DNA from: Nymphalis io | Taxonomy: Eukaryota > Arthropoda > Insecta > Lepidoptera > Nymphalidae | Assembly: GCF_905147045.1 (NCBI RefSeq) | Contig: NC_065918.1 | Coordinates: 10,106,001 to 10,170,000 of the forward strand | DNA length: 64,000 nucleotides | Direction of reading: 5' to 3' | Shown: one piece after another, positions 13,331 to 23,651 of the stretch | How the letters are laid out: the number at the start of each line of letters is the position of its first letter | Position numbering within the stretch: the first letter of the stretch is position 1 | The notes under the pieces: model-generated | What the model was told of the DNA's origin: nothing | The model's database searches: none | The model's input: the letters and a program-made list of their open reading frames with translations, nothing else | Position numbers and translations under genes: made by a program

Positions 13331-13420
13331 TTCCAACCGAAGTTCACGTTTCGGTACCAGAGTAACAGGAAATGATAGTGTTAGTTAAAAGTTTTCATCA
13401 TATCATGCTATCTCTTTTGA
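13331..13420 (+). repeat. Y core repeat, isolated copy
   Basis: TTCCAACCGAAGTTCACG followed by GGTACCAGAGTAACAGG and GTTTTCATCATATCATGC matches the other nine Y cores in order and orientation. No tRNA remnant was noticed just upstream, so this may be the tail of an otherwise decayed unit. Confidence 0.75.
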
Positions 13421-14047
13421 AAGTTTCAGGAGGGAAAGGTTAGCCTAGTGGTCGAACTATAACAACAACAAAATACGTCATTTTATTTGTATATGTTGAA
13501 CAAATAAAAAAATCCTGCAACTCTGATTTCATAGAAAGTATTTATCAACTTGCTAGAAAGTATTTAGGGATGTTATAAAATTAATTTGAAGCTGACAAAA
13601 TTAATTTAGTATGTTTTTTTTATATTAGTGTGAGCATTTCTATATCTAATAATTTGTTAATGACATTTAGGTTCGGTTAGTTTTTAATAAATAAATGATT
13701 AATTTGACAACAATTTTCATATTTTTTGCATAAAAATCGTTGTATTTAACATAACAGTACTTACATTGAATATTATGCTACATACATATCCTAATTAATA
13801 TTTAAAATAATAATTCCAAAAAAAGAAACGCATAATCGTTCACTCGAAAACGGGAAATGGAGCAGGGGTCGAATTAATTTCTGTTTTCAGCAATTATTTC
13901 TGCGATAGATTTACAATCACTTACTGCGTATTTTTAAATACCCAGTAATTTGGAACTTGTAACAATGTCTTTTGAGGGCATGTATTTAAAATTAAATGAC
14001 ACACATGTTGATGTGTTGAATAACAAATTAAAACTTATTTGGAGTAA

Positions 14048-15475
14048 AATGGCGGAGCAGATAACCATATCATGTATGGATCTCATTCATGAACAATAAG
14101 AAAGTCCTTATTATACATAAAATTGCTCAAGACTCTTAGTCTTGAACTGCACTGAAAATCGAAAACGAGAATCGTGAGTTTACATTTACAGTAACAGTAG
14201 ACTAAGCTATTGAACAGGATTAAAAAAATTCTTTATTTATTATAAAATATATTATTTTACTTTGACTATGTTACATTTTCTATAAATTATATATATAATA
14301 TTTATATAATTAGCTTTATTTTAATAATTTTATATATAAAGGACAACAAATAATTTAAAAAAAATCTCAAAAAAGGAAAACTTAATATTGTAAGTACAGT
14401 TTAGTTTAATTCGATACTAGACTGCTTTTCTAGTAAACCTTGCTTATGAGATTAACAAGCTTTCCTGCCATTAACGAAAGCTGATGGCGAAAAAGGTGTC
14501 ACCAAGTCTCGACAAAAATATGTCGTTACAAAAAATTAACTTATAATTATACTTAGTGGAGTTTGCGCTTTCATGCGTAACTTATATTGCGGTATTATTT
14601 CATGTTCAACGACAAGTTTAAATAATAACAAGATCATGTTATTATCAAGTATACGAGTTACATCATGATCTGCAAAAGTAACACACAATTAATGCCACAT
14701 TTATAATAATTGATATATGAATTTTTGTTAATGTCACTAAAGGCTACAGCTGCAGAAAGTTTTCCACCAAATCGTGTGGACACAGAAGCTGAAGGTGCCT
14801 ATTATCTGGTTGTGGTGACGCAACTTCATAATTAAAACGATATTATTGTTAAATAATATTAAAATTTTAAGAAACTATAGTAAGCATGTAGAAACTATAT
14901 CTTATTTTCAAAATTGTGCTATGTGGCCCTGTGGCGCAACGGATAACGCGTCTGACTACGGATCAGAAGATTCCAGGTTCGAATCCTGGCAGGGTCGCTA
15001 ATTTTTTTATTTGTGTTAATATATGTTTATGTTATAAAATAATATATTTATTTTGCCTGTTACTACTAAATTTTTACTACTTTTGTAAACCAGAACTAAT
15101 CAAGGAATGCTTGAATATGAACATTCATTTCATTTGAATAGCGATATTTTTCTTTTTTCATTTGTACAAAACATGTATGTATATCAATTTACTGATACAA
15201 ATAAAATCAAATGAAAATGTTTTTTTCCTTTGTGGTTCACTGGTGTGACTATTATAGTTATATTTCCATCTGAAGTTCACATTTCCATATCAGGGCAACA
15301 TGAAACGATAGTTAGCTTGAAAGTTTTCATCATAATGTCATGCCAATTTGGCACAGACAAATAAAATCATAACTTTCACTTTTGATTTGCGTAATACAAT
15401 TTATTTTGGAGTTTCTAGTGCATCAGGAAGATATAATAGTTAGGAGGAGTAAGAGGGTTTTTTATATAATATTAT
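14048..15475 (+). repeat. Duplication unit A with intact tRNA-Arg
   Basis: Order of shared blocks: GATAACCATATCATGTATGG (also in unit C); an AT-rich block ending TTTTAATAATTTTATATA (also in E); GCTTTCATGCGTAACTT (also B); CAGAAAGTTTTCCACCAAA (B, C); the tRNA gene; TTTTGCCTGTTACTACTAAA; the Y core at 15263; and a tail near 15410 (TTCTAGTGCATCAGGAAGA, also in C and G). It is the most complete unit without a nested LINE. Confidence 0.8.
14925..14997 (+). tRNA. tRNA-Arg (anticodon ACG)
   Basis: A 73-nt sequence folds as a tRNA. Acceptor GGCCCTG pairs with CAGGGTC. The anticodon stem TCTGA/TCAGA encloses loop CTACGGA, giving anticodon ACG (read as ICG after deamination). T stem and loop CCAGG-TTCGAAT-CCTGG are perfect. 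Internal A box and B box (GGTTCGAATCC) are intact and no intron is present. A downstream T run begins within 10 bases (TTTTTTT), suitable for RNA polymerase III termination. Identical bodies occur at 25950 and 44078. Confidence 0.95.
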
Positions 15476-15537
15476 GTAGGTAGATGAGCAATTTGTTAGT
15501 AGTAACCATCACTCAAAGACATTGGCGATTTACGAAA

Positions 15538-15712
15538 TATTACCATTACATCGGCAACGCGCGACCAACCTAGGGAACTAAGATGTTTTGTCACCTGTGC
15601 CCGTTGTTACACTGGGTCGCTCACCTTCAAAGCGTAACACAGTAGAAACCTCTGAGGAGTCGGTGGTACCTACCCAGATAGGCTCGTCCAGAGCCATACC
15701 AGCGTATAAAAT
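15538..15712 (+). repeat. R-family dispersed repeat, partial
   Basis: It contains the R-family signposts in order: GGGAACTAAGATGTTTTG, CTGTGCCCGTTGTTACACTG, GGTGGTACCTACCCAGA and AGAGCCATACC. The best-preserved copy is 53225-53480. Copies lie in both orientations, as for a mobile element, but I see no coding frame or terminal structure. Confidence 0.65.
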
Positions 15713-15829
15713 AAAATTTTAATATCCATGAGACCATAACTTTATCACATACCCATTTCAATAAACATATTTAATCAATATTAATTCAATCTCAATCAAA
15801 ATGATATATAAAAACGTGGTTTTTTTACC

Positions 15830-15925
15830 CTTTTTCGCAAAAAAATCTTAACGGATTTGAATGAAATTTGGAAAGGAGATAGCTTACACCCTGTCTTATC
15901 CACCGCAGAAGCTAGTAGTTTTATG
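15830..15925 (+). repeat. T-family repeat, 3' part
   Basis: The pattern ACGGATTTGAATGAAATTTGG ... CCGCAGAAGCTAGTAG resembles 45850-45950 (GTATGTGAATGAAATTAGG ... GGCAGAAGCTAGTTTCCAG). It looks like the 3' half of a widespread insect repeat whose 5' half (CTAGCTGACCCGTGCCC) is at 35829. The family name is not known to me. Confidence 0.4.
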
Positions 15926-16839
15926 AATATAAAAATTTATAAAATTATTCATTTGCGTTTATGCACCCGTAGAGTTGTTGTACTGGATTGAATAAGTTTT
16001 TAATTTATCATCGAAATCAATATACTATAAAATCTTTATCCTAAATAATAAATACAGTTTTTCTTTTCAGTGGTTATATAAAATTTCTTAATTAATATTT
16101 TAAATTATCGAGACGGTATTTAAACAACTTTATTCAGTGTATTTTGATTTTAAAAATAAACAGAAACACACAATAGTACGAAATACAACCTATAATACTA
16201 ATTCATAAATAGAAGGAACATAAAATACTTGTTTGATTAGATTAGTTTGTGTAAATATTCTGTTTTATAATTATGTTTTAAATTCAGTCATTTATTCGCT
16301 TTTCCTATTTCTCTTTTTATCAAAATGGTTTGTTTTCGATTGAAGATATCCATTAAAGATTATGTGAGATTTATATATTTATTTATATTATAGTTATTTT
16401 AGTTATATATTATTGTTTATTTATTGTAATATTGTATTTTTGTAACAAAATGCGAAAAGTAAACTAAAAAAAAGAAAGAAATATAAAGAAATATAAAATG
16501 TAAAGTGCCGTAATTAGAAAATAATATTGCGAATAGTTCTAAAAAGTACGTTGAGCACACAAAAGAAATATATTAAGTATATGAATGTTATATAAAAGTT
16601 ATCTGTTTAAAAAACAAAGTCAACTCAAAATAAATTACGAGCCCATTAAAAAAATCTTTTCTATTTTTTTATTTTTATGAATGGTCATTTTCTTCAAATA
16701 TTATAAAATGGGACCAAACGAGAAGTATGCGCCCATCCAACAAAAAAATAAATGACGGAGTTCTGAGGTAACAAACATTAAAAAGAAACGAATTGTGAAC
16801 CTCCTCCTTTTTTGACTTTTATTAAAAGTACTTTGGTTA
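15926..16839. other. AT-rich spacer
   Basis: No gene or recognised repeat is seen. Confidence 0.5.
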
Positions 16840-17160
16840 AAAGTAATGTGTGCGAATGTTAACTCGCAACGAGAATGCAACTTACACGATGGCAAGTAAT
16901 GCAGTTGTGCGGGCGGGCGGGCAGTGCATTTCGTTGTTAACCTATATAACAATGTATAGCCGGTGCATTCTAAATACTAGGAAAGCATAACCAGTCTGGA
17001 GTAATGGCAATGCAACGCATTTTCTATCCTTTATTAACGCTATATGTTAACGTGCTGCACGTCTTTCCGCTCACTCGATGCATCTGCGATTGCGCGGTAC
17101 ACAATTCAATCCGACATAGTATGCAGTTTCAACATCGTGAATTTTAGTCTTCCCGAAATT
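16840..17160. promoter_or_regulatory. CpG-bearing unique patch, possible regulatory DNA
   Basis: About 320 bp are much less AT-rich than the flanks and CpG-bearing: GTGCGGGCGGGCGGGCAGTG near 16908, then CTGCACGTC, CTCACTCGATGCATC and GATTGCGCGGTAC. TATATAAC sits near 16942, at a plausible TATA position, but on which strand a promoter would act is unclear. No open frame here looks real. I found no second copy in the window, so it does not behave like the surrounding repeats. Confidence 0.25.
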
Positions 17161-18474
17161 ACGATAACTGTTACACGTGTTTTCGTATTTTAGAAGTTAA
17201 TTTAATTTACTCCATTACTTTTTTATCGACCAGTTAAAAATGTAGGTTCGCACGAAACATTCTTTACACACGAATACAGTTTTGTTTTATTATCACTTTA
17301 GCTTATGACAAAAAATACAAAAGCAAATTTTGAAAACGTTTTTTTTCACGATAGTAAACAACTTTTAATAGCAACAGAACTTTATTCTTATGTCTTACTT
17401 CTTCTTTCTTATTAGTCAGTTAATTTTTCTAAAATAGTCATTAATGTGAGTGAAAGTAAATTATAATCCTAAAGCTTAAGAATGTTTTGACAGTATGATA
17501 TAATATCAAAAATTTGTATTTTAACGCGTGGTTAGGTTTTAGCTATTGTAAAAAAATAGGCTGCATACTGATGAAAAAATCTAATTTTATTTATAATCGG
17601 ATAAATATTTTAGGTACACATTAAGGACAAACATATTAAGAAACTTTAATATTTATTTATTAAAATGTTTCTTATTAAATAATATTTTGTACTAATCTCA
17701 GTTTGAGAATTGGGATGAAAAAACTTATGTTGATAAATAATGATTTCTTTGACGATGATAATACGCTCTGAAATGTAAACAATTGTGTTTTTTTATAAAA
17801 TTGCTATGATTAAGCAGTTGCAATTTTTAATATTTTATAATTACATATGTTAAAGATGAAAAAATAAAAAAATAGATTCGATTTACCTGAGTGGAACGAC
17901 CTCAAACTACGATGCACAAATACTAGGACAGCATTAAAGCCAAGAGGTACAAATGTAATAGATGATATACACGTGTTGGTTGGTTGTTGCAGTTTGCTTG
18001 CAATTTTTTTAACCATAGAAAGGACAATATTATTGTCGTTTTCTGTCCTCACTTATACATTACCCAAATTTACTACTTATTAAATTATAACATCAAGGTC
18101 ATATTTAAAAAAAAATACTCATCTCAGTACTAAATAAAATATATTTACAAGTAAGATAACTGACTTAAAGAAACAAATATGAAGTTTTTTTTAAAAAGGT
18201 CAAACACAACCCTTTTTTAAGCATTTGTTTGTCAGCCGGTCAATTTTTAATATTGAAATTATTGTAACGGATGTAACCTAATAATACGGAGCTCACCACT
18301 AGCATTCCAAGCTCAATAAGCAACAAAAGGAATTCACGCAACTTACCCTACACATTCAGGGAGTCATTGCCCTGCGTTATAATTGACCTATTTATTGAAT
18401 TCAAGTTTATTTTAATCTATTGTTATTGCTTCCGTTCTTTATTCAAATTTAACGTGGAAAAAATAATGTATATT
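17161..18474. other. AT-rich spacer
   Basis: No credible gene. Short open frames (e.g. 17810-18052 on the - strand) are not protein-like. Confidence 0.5.
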
Positions 18475-18485
18475 TTAGCCGATTA

Positions 18486-18790
18486 AGAAGCCGAGATGGC
18501 CTAGTGGTTAGAACGCGTGAATCTTAACCGATGATCGTGGGTTCAAACCCGGACAAGCACCACTGAATTTTCATGTGCTTAATTTGTGTTTATAATTCAT
18601 CTCGTGCTTGACGGTGAAGGAAAACATCGTGAGGAAACATGCATGTGTCTAATTTCATTGAAATTATGCCACGCATTATGTATTCTACCAACCCGCATTG
18701 GAGCAGCGTGGTGGAATAAGCTCCAAACCTTCTCCTCAAAAGGGAGAGGAGGCCTTAGCCCAGCAGTGGGACATTAACAGGCTGTTACTG
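18486..18790 (+). mobile_element. Full-length Metulj-like SINE with 11-bp target duplication
   Basis: The tRNA-derived head (CCGAGATGGCCTAGTGG as A-box region, GGGTTCAAACCC as B box) is followed by a tRNA-unrelated body and a 3' end CAGGCTGTTACTG. The exact 11-bp word TTAGCCGATTA flanks it at 18475-18485 and 18791-18801, marking a LINE-type target-primed insertion and fixing both ends. The head gives an internal RNA polymerase III promoter. No coding capacity. Confidence 0.92.
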
Positions 18791-18892
18791 TTAGCCGATT
18801 AGAGGTTAAAGCGCTCAAATATATCGGTTAAATATATTTTTCGTTAATTTTGTTGGCGACATTGTCAATGTAAGAAATATTAACTATTCCTT

Positions 18893-19095
18893 ATATCACC
18901 AGTGCGCCACCAACCTTGGGAACGAAGATGTTATGTTCCTTGTGCCTGAAGTCTCTGAAGTCTTACTAGTTCAACTGCCCTTTAAATTGTAATTGGATCG
19001 CAACAATACTAAGCATTGCGGTAAAATATCTGATAAGTGGCTGGTACCTACACAGACAGCCCTTAAACAAGCTTAAACAAAGCCCTACCACCTAG
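18893..19095 (+). repeat. R-family dispersed repeat
   Basis: Signposts GCGCCACCAACCTTGGGAAC, TTATGTTCCTTGTGCCTG, GCGGTAAAATATCTGATAAG, GGTACCTACACAGAC and AAGCCCTACCACC match 53225-53480 in order, with some inserted sequence. No coding frame. Confidence 0.75.
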
Positions 19096-19164
19096 TAAAT
19101 CTTATAAATTTTTCTTTAATGAAATAAAATTATATAAAATTTAGTATGGAATGTGACTCCTTGT

Positions 19165-19720
19165 TGTTGAAATAACATCTTGCATTTGTCTGGGCATGCT
19201 CGTAAGTATATCCCTTATAGTTTCTTTTGGAAAAAGTTTTCGCTCCACAGTAATCATGTTATAAAATCCCTGACAGTCTTCGGAGCAGGCTGCACTGATT
19301 TCACTCGTTGCACCAGAATGTTCCAGAAATGCTCTATGAGATCAAGGTCAGGACTTCTCGTTGTCAAATCCAAACTGAACTTATGTAAAGTTTTAAGCAA
19401 CAGACTTCAAAAACATTGTTATCCCTAAACAACAACTGGTTATTTAAAAATGCACGAAATTTTATCGAATATATTATTCTACTATATTTACTTTGTACAA
19501 GTGAGAGATAAAGTGATATAATATAGCTTTACATTTATCTATGTAGTATAAAACTATGCGAACCTCTTCACATTTATGCACTTCTAGTATTTGTGCCGCG
19601 TGATTTGAGTTTATTCAACTCCTCGATGTAGCCGTCCAAATTAGTTTTAAGTATTTTTTGTAAAATTTACAATAGAGCAAAAGCGCGTTAATGCTGGCAT
19701 TAGGTCATTCTGGACCTATT
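19165..19720 (-). mobile_element. Tc1/mariner-like transposase relic, copy 1
   Basis: On the - strand (about 19270-19390) the frame reads SPDLDLIEHFWNIL, the SPDLNPIEH-x-W motif around the last catalytic acidic residue of Tc1/mariner transposases, then QRVKSVQPAPKTVRD and a stop. The flank on the right (to about 19720) is collinear with 31690-32010 but noncoding, so both relics share more than the transposase end. No terminal inverted repeats were identified, and the rest of the transposase is missing. Confidence 0.7.
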
Positions 19721-20562
19721 TCATAGCATTTTTAAACTGGCTTCTATATATGGAGATCCGAACTACTGGGCCAAATGACACAGCGATATTGATATATACA
19801 AAAATCTTTATTCAATATAGAAGCGTCATCTCAAAACAGAGAAGAACTAGCGACAGAAACTCAGCGGATTTTTTTATCTCATACTTTACAATTATAGGCA
19901 ATACAAAATAATATATTTTTTTTATTTTAAATAGCCTGGAGATGACCGTTTTATTCCCTAGTTGTGCAACCTCTAAAAAAGTCGTTGATTTTGCAATATC
20001 CTTTAGCCCAAAACGTTCCTTAACGATTTAAATTGAAGGATAACAACAAACAATATATATATAATTAGTACGGAGTAGTAGTATAGTAGTAGTAAAAATC
20101 ACAAAAAAAAGGAAATGTAATATCATAAGTACAGCTTAGTATTATTCGTCACTGGATTGCTCGTAATACACCCAGTATACAAATTTTCAACGCCTTTCTG
20201 CCATTTAATGTGTCACTAAGTTTTGACCAAGATTTTTTGACAATACCACTGCTGGTCAAATTAGCTCTTACAATTTTACTGACAGGGTTTACTTTCATGC
20301 GTAACTTGCATTGCAGTGTTGTGTAATGTTCAAAGACAAGGTTGTGTTATTCATCAGTTATATGATTTGCATATTGTGATCTGCGAAATAAACTCACAAT
20401 CAATGATGTGTGAATGTTTATTAATTTCACTTATGACTACAGAAAGATTTTCCACCAAAGCGTGTTGACACTACAGAAAAAGCCTATTGACCTGTGTGAA
20501 GAAGCAGCTTCTTAATAGAAACGATATTATTATTTAAAGTTAAGAATGTGGAAATATCATAT

Positions 20563-20635
20563 GGCCCTATGGCGCAATGAATAACGCGTCTGATAACGGA
20601 TCAAAAGATTCCAGGTTTGAATCCTGGCAGCGTCG
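20563..20635 (+). pseudogene. Decayed tRNA-Arg (ACG) copy
   Basis: This is a full-length 73-nt copy of the tRNA-Arg genes with several substitutions. The anticodon loop reads TAACGGA instead of CTACGGA, losing the universal U33. The anticodon stem gains a mismatch (TCTGA against TCAAA). The acceptor is damaged (CAGCGTC against GGCCCTA), and GGTTTGAAT replaces GGTTCGAAT in the B box. It is unlikely to give a functional tRNA. Confidence 0.85.
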
Positions 20636-20880
20636 AGTATTTGAAACAATTTTCTTTTATTTGTGATTTTTAATATACAAGTATGTTAAAATAATTAATC
20701 AAATTTGCCTGTTACTACTTAATATAACTGCCATGCTTTTGTAAAGTAAAATGGTAATAATAATAATAATAATTTTATATTTAAATTCGGATCCCTACGA
20801 GGAAAATTAATCAAAACATACATTAAATTTCGCTATAATATGTATTCTATACAATTAATTCAATCAATCAAATCAATCAA

Positions 20881-21216
20881 TCAACAGCCAATCGTTGTCC
20901 ACTGCTGAACATAGGCCTCTCCCAAGGTGCGCCAAAGCTCCCTGTCCTCCGCCTTCCGCATCCAGTTGGTGCCCGCCACCTTCTTAAGGTCGTCGGTCCA
21001 CCTGGCTGGAGGGCGCCCTACGCTGCGCTTGCCGATTCGCGGTCTCCACTCTAGGACTCGTCTGCTCCATCGACGGCCATCGGTCCTACGACTTACGTGA
21101 CCAGCCCACTGCCACTTCAGCCTGCTAATTTTGCAAGCTATGTCGGTGACTCCGGTTCTTTTCCGGATAATCTCATTTCTGATCTTATCCTTCAAAGATA
21201 CTCCGAGCATAGCTCG
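20881..21216 (-). pseudogene. RTE pol C-terminal part after the nonsense codon
   Basis: This continues the same frame as the 606-codon ORF beyond the TAG at 21217-21219. It encodes the conserved RTE C-terminus: RAMLGVSLKDKIRNEIIR, then WQWAGHVSRR, GRPPARWTDDL and a final QQWTTIGC before TGA. Without readthrough it cannot be joined to the RT domain. Confidence 0.85.
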
Positions 21217-23037
21217 CTACATAGCACGCTGAGCGACTTTGAATTTGTGGACTAGTCCCGCAGTTAGTGTCCACGTTTCGGCACCGTATGTCATGGCAGG
21301 TAAGACGCATTGGTTGAAGAATTTCGTCTTCAAACACTGCGGTATAGACGACTTGAGGACTTGACGAAGGTTGCCAAATGCTGCCCATCCCAAGCGAATT
21401 CTTCGATCGGCTTCCTTCTCGAAGTTGTTCCTACCGACTTGTATTATCTGTCCTAGGTAGGTATATTCACTAACAACTTCGAGAGGTTTCTCCTCGACGT
21501 ATATCGGTCCTGGCACGACATGCCTATTGAACATGACCTTGGTCTTGTCCAAGTTCATACCGAGACCGACACATCGGGAAGACTCGCCTAGGCTACGCAG
21601 CATTTCGGTGAGTTGTTCCAGCGACTCTGCTATGATGACGATATCGTCGGCAAATCGAAGGTGTGAGATGTACTCGCCGTTTACATTGACTCCATACCTA
21701 GTCCAATCCAGCGTTTTGAAAACGTCTTCCAACGCGTTGGTGAACAGTTTCGGGGATATTACATCCCCCTGTCTCACCCCCCTGCGCAGTTGGATCGCCT
21801 TCGTCTTACAGTCCTGGATGTGGACAGTCATTGTAGCGGCGTTGTACAGACATCTCAGTACCTCGATATATCTCCAATCGATATGACATCTCTGCAATGA
21901 GTCGAGCACTGCCCAGGTTTCGATGGAGTCGAAGGCTTTCTCGTAGTCCACAAATGCCATACACAGCGGCTGATTGTACTCTTCGGTCTTCTGCACAATC
22001 TGCCGAACAGTATGGATGTGGTCCACGGTGCTGTAGCCTGATCGAAAGCCGGCTTGCTCTGGGGGCTGGAACTCGTCAAGTCGTCTGGCGAGACGGTTCG
22101 TGACGACTCTTGAGAACAGCTTATACACGTGACTCAGGAGGGAGATTAGTCTGTAGTTTTTCAAGAGGGTTTTATCACCTTTTTTGAAAAACAGTACCAC
22201 CTCACTCCCGCTCCACGTTTCCGGGGTCTTGCCATGTTGGATGACGGAATTAAAGAGGCTTGCTAGCTCTTTCAGGACCGGAGTCCCGCCTGCCTTAAGC
22301 AACTCTGTTGTGATTCCGTCATCTCCCGGAGCTTTGTTGTTTTTAAGCTGTTCTAGAGCCGCCCTAATCTCTCCTTGGTCAACGACCGGGAGCTCCTCGG
22401 AGTAATGGCGCATAAGAGGGGCGCGCTTGTCATCAATACTGATTCCCACGGGTTTATCCGATCTTGAAGAGAACAACTGCCCATAAAACCTCTCTACTTC
22501 TCCGACAATCTCAGGCCTAGAGGTAACGACCCCACCATTTTCAATTTTAAGTTTTGTCAGACGCAGCCTCCCAAACTTGCGAGCGAACACTTTCGATCCC
22601 CGATTTTGCTCAATCGCAGCCTTGATGGCACGGGTATTGGAGCGTCGGAGATCGCGTCGCGTCAGCGTTTTTATTATTCTGTTTAAGGCCTTATCTGACA
22701 AAAACGATGGTAGTTCTCGTCGTTTTCTCATGAGCTCGAGTGTCTCAGCAGAGAGTTTTGGTGCGTTGTCTCTTCTCTGTGGCGGAAAACACTTGCGGGA
22801 TGTGTTTTGCAGTATTTTGACCAGCGTGTCGGTTCTTTCATCATTGCTGCTTATGGTTTCCAACGCGGTGAATTGATTTTGAAGTTCCATTTGGAACTTT
22901 TCGGAGCCTTGAGCAGCTTGGAGCATGGTAGGTCGGAGAGTAGACCTCATCATTCTCGATCTTTCGGCTTTTAAGTTGATATTTAGAGTGCCTCGAACCA
23001 AGCGGTGATCACTTCCGGTATTAAACCTGTTGATCAC
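21217..23037 (-). CDS. RTE endonuclease/reverse transcriptase, truncated, 606 codons
   Basis: The pol protein of an RTE-type LINE, which nicks genomic DNA and reverse-transcribes its own RNA at the nick. Residues 9-12 are SDHR, the last catalytic motif of the APE-type endonuclease. The rest of that domain is missing because of 5' truncation. The RT core is complete: KAPGDDGITTELLK near 235-248; KNYRLISLL at 293-301 (usual Pro replaced by Leu); AFVDYEKAFD, motif A, 361-370; RRGVRQGDVISPKLF, motif B, 418-432; RFADDIVI, motif C, 461-468; then YTYLGQII. The frame stops at TAG (21217-21219) where relatives carry Glu. The sequence 59969-60205 encodes the same segment with Glu (AQRAMERAMLGVSL). The listed start ATG is internal. 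The true N-terminus is absent. Confidence 0.9.
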   Translation of the reverse strand: MINRFNTGSDHRLVRGTLNINLKAERSRMMRSTLRPTMLQAAQGSEKFQMELQNQFTALETISSNDERTDTLVKILQNTSRKCFPPQRRDNAPKLSAETLELMRKRRELPSFLSDKALNRIIKTLTRRDLRRSNTRAIKAAIEQNRGSKVFARKFGRLRLTKLKIENGGVVTSRPEIVGEVERFYGQLFSSRSDKPVGISIDDKRAPLMRHYSEELPVVDQGEIRAALEQLKNNKAPGDDGITTELLKAGGTPVLKELASLFNSVIQHGKTPETWSGSEVVLFFKKGDKTLLKNYRLISLLSHVYKLFSRVVTNRLARRLDEFQPPEQAGFRSGYSTVDHIHTVRQIVQKTEEYNQPLCMAFVDYEKAFDSIETWAVLDSLQRCHIDWRYIEVLRCLYNAATMTVHIQDCKTKAIQLRRGVRQGDVISPKLFTNALEDVFKTLDWTRYGVNVNGEYISHLRFADDIVIIAESLEQLTEMLRSLGESSRCVGLGMNLDKTKVMFNRHVVPGPIYVEEKPLEVVSEYTYLGQIIQVGRNNFEKEADRRIRLGWAAFGNLRQVLKSSIPQCLKTKFFNQCVLPAMTYGAETWTLTAGLVHKFKVAQRAM

Positions 23038-23651
23038 TGAAACATCTCTAAATATGTGCCTTTTATTCGGATGAATTTTGTTAATATGTTACTTAATAAA
23101 AATCTTTTATAACGTATACAAATTTAAAAAATGAATTTTAATTACATTTAAAAAGCGATATTTTTCTATTTTCATTTGCACATCACATATGTTATGTATG
23201 TTTCTACACCAAACCTAATCAATTACATAAGCTTGTTTATAAGTTTCCAAGCAAAATCAAATAACAAAGTTTTTCTTTGTTTCGTTCACTTGTGACTTTG
23301 TTTTGGTTATATTTTAAACCGAAGTTCACATTTCAATACCAGGGTTATATGAAACGATAGCGTTAGTTTGAAAGTTTTCATTATAGTTTCAAGCCAATCA
23401 ATAAAAGAGGGAAATAAAACGTTTTATTTCTCTCTTTTATGACTAATATCAATTTATCAATCATTTTCTTAAAACAGCAATATGAAAATGTTAAGCCAAA
23501 TTACTTAGTTAAAACGATCCTATTAGCTTACTGACACTGTCACGATTTTTGTACTATATTTTTATATGTATTTTAAGGCTTTACTTCACTTGTCAAACTA
23601 ACCGACTAACTATAAATTTAACAAAACCATGAAAAAAAATGCGGCAACGAA

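Larger units (their letters stand above)
20861..23063 (-). mobile_element. RTE-clade non-LTR retrotransposon, 5'-truncated
   Basis: The element runs on the - strand. Its 5' end (right, about 23063) starts inside the endonuclease with HIFRDVSVINRF. Its 3' end (left) follows the stop codon at 20881-20883 almost at once with imperfect TGAT/GATT repeats (20861-20880), the hallmark tail of RTE elements. The left flank ends ACAATTAATT and the right flank begins ATTCGGATG. Unit C carries the same two words joined (near 26250-26270), so the ends are set to within about 2 bp. Any target duplication is very short (ATT/TT). Confidence 0.93.
20030..23530 (+). repeat. Duplication unit B, split by an RTE insertion
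   Basis: The left part (20030-20860) matches unit A through AAGTACAGCTTAG, TTTCATGCGTAACTTGCATT, AGATTTTCCACCAAAGCG and the tRNA-Arg copy. It ends in AATATGTATTCTATACAATT, as in unit C. The right part (23064-23530) resumes with ATTCGGATGAATTTTGTTAA and carries the Y core at 23306. The two halves join perfectly when compared with unit C at 26230-26270. Confidence 0.85.
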
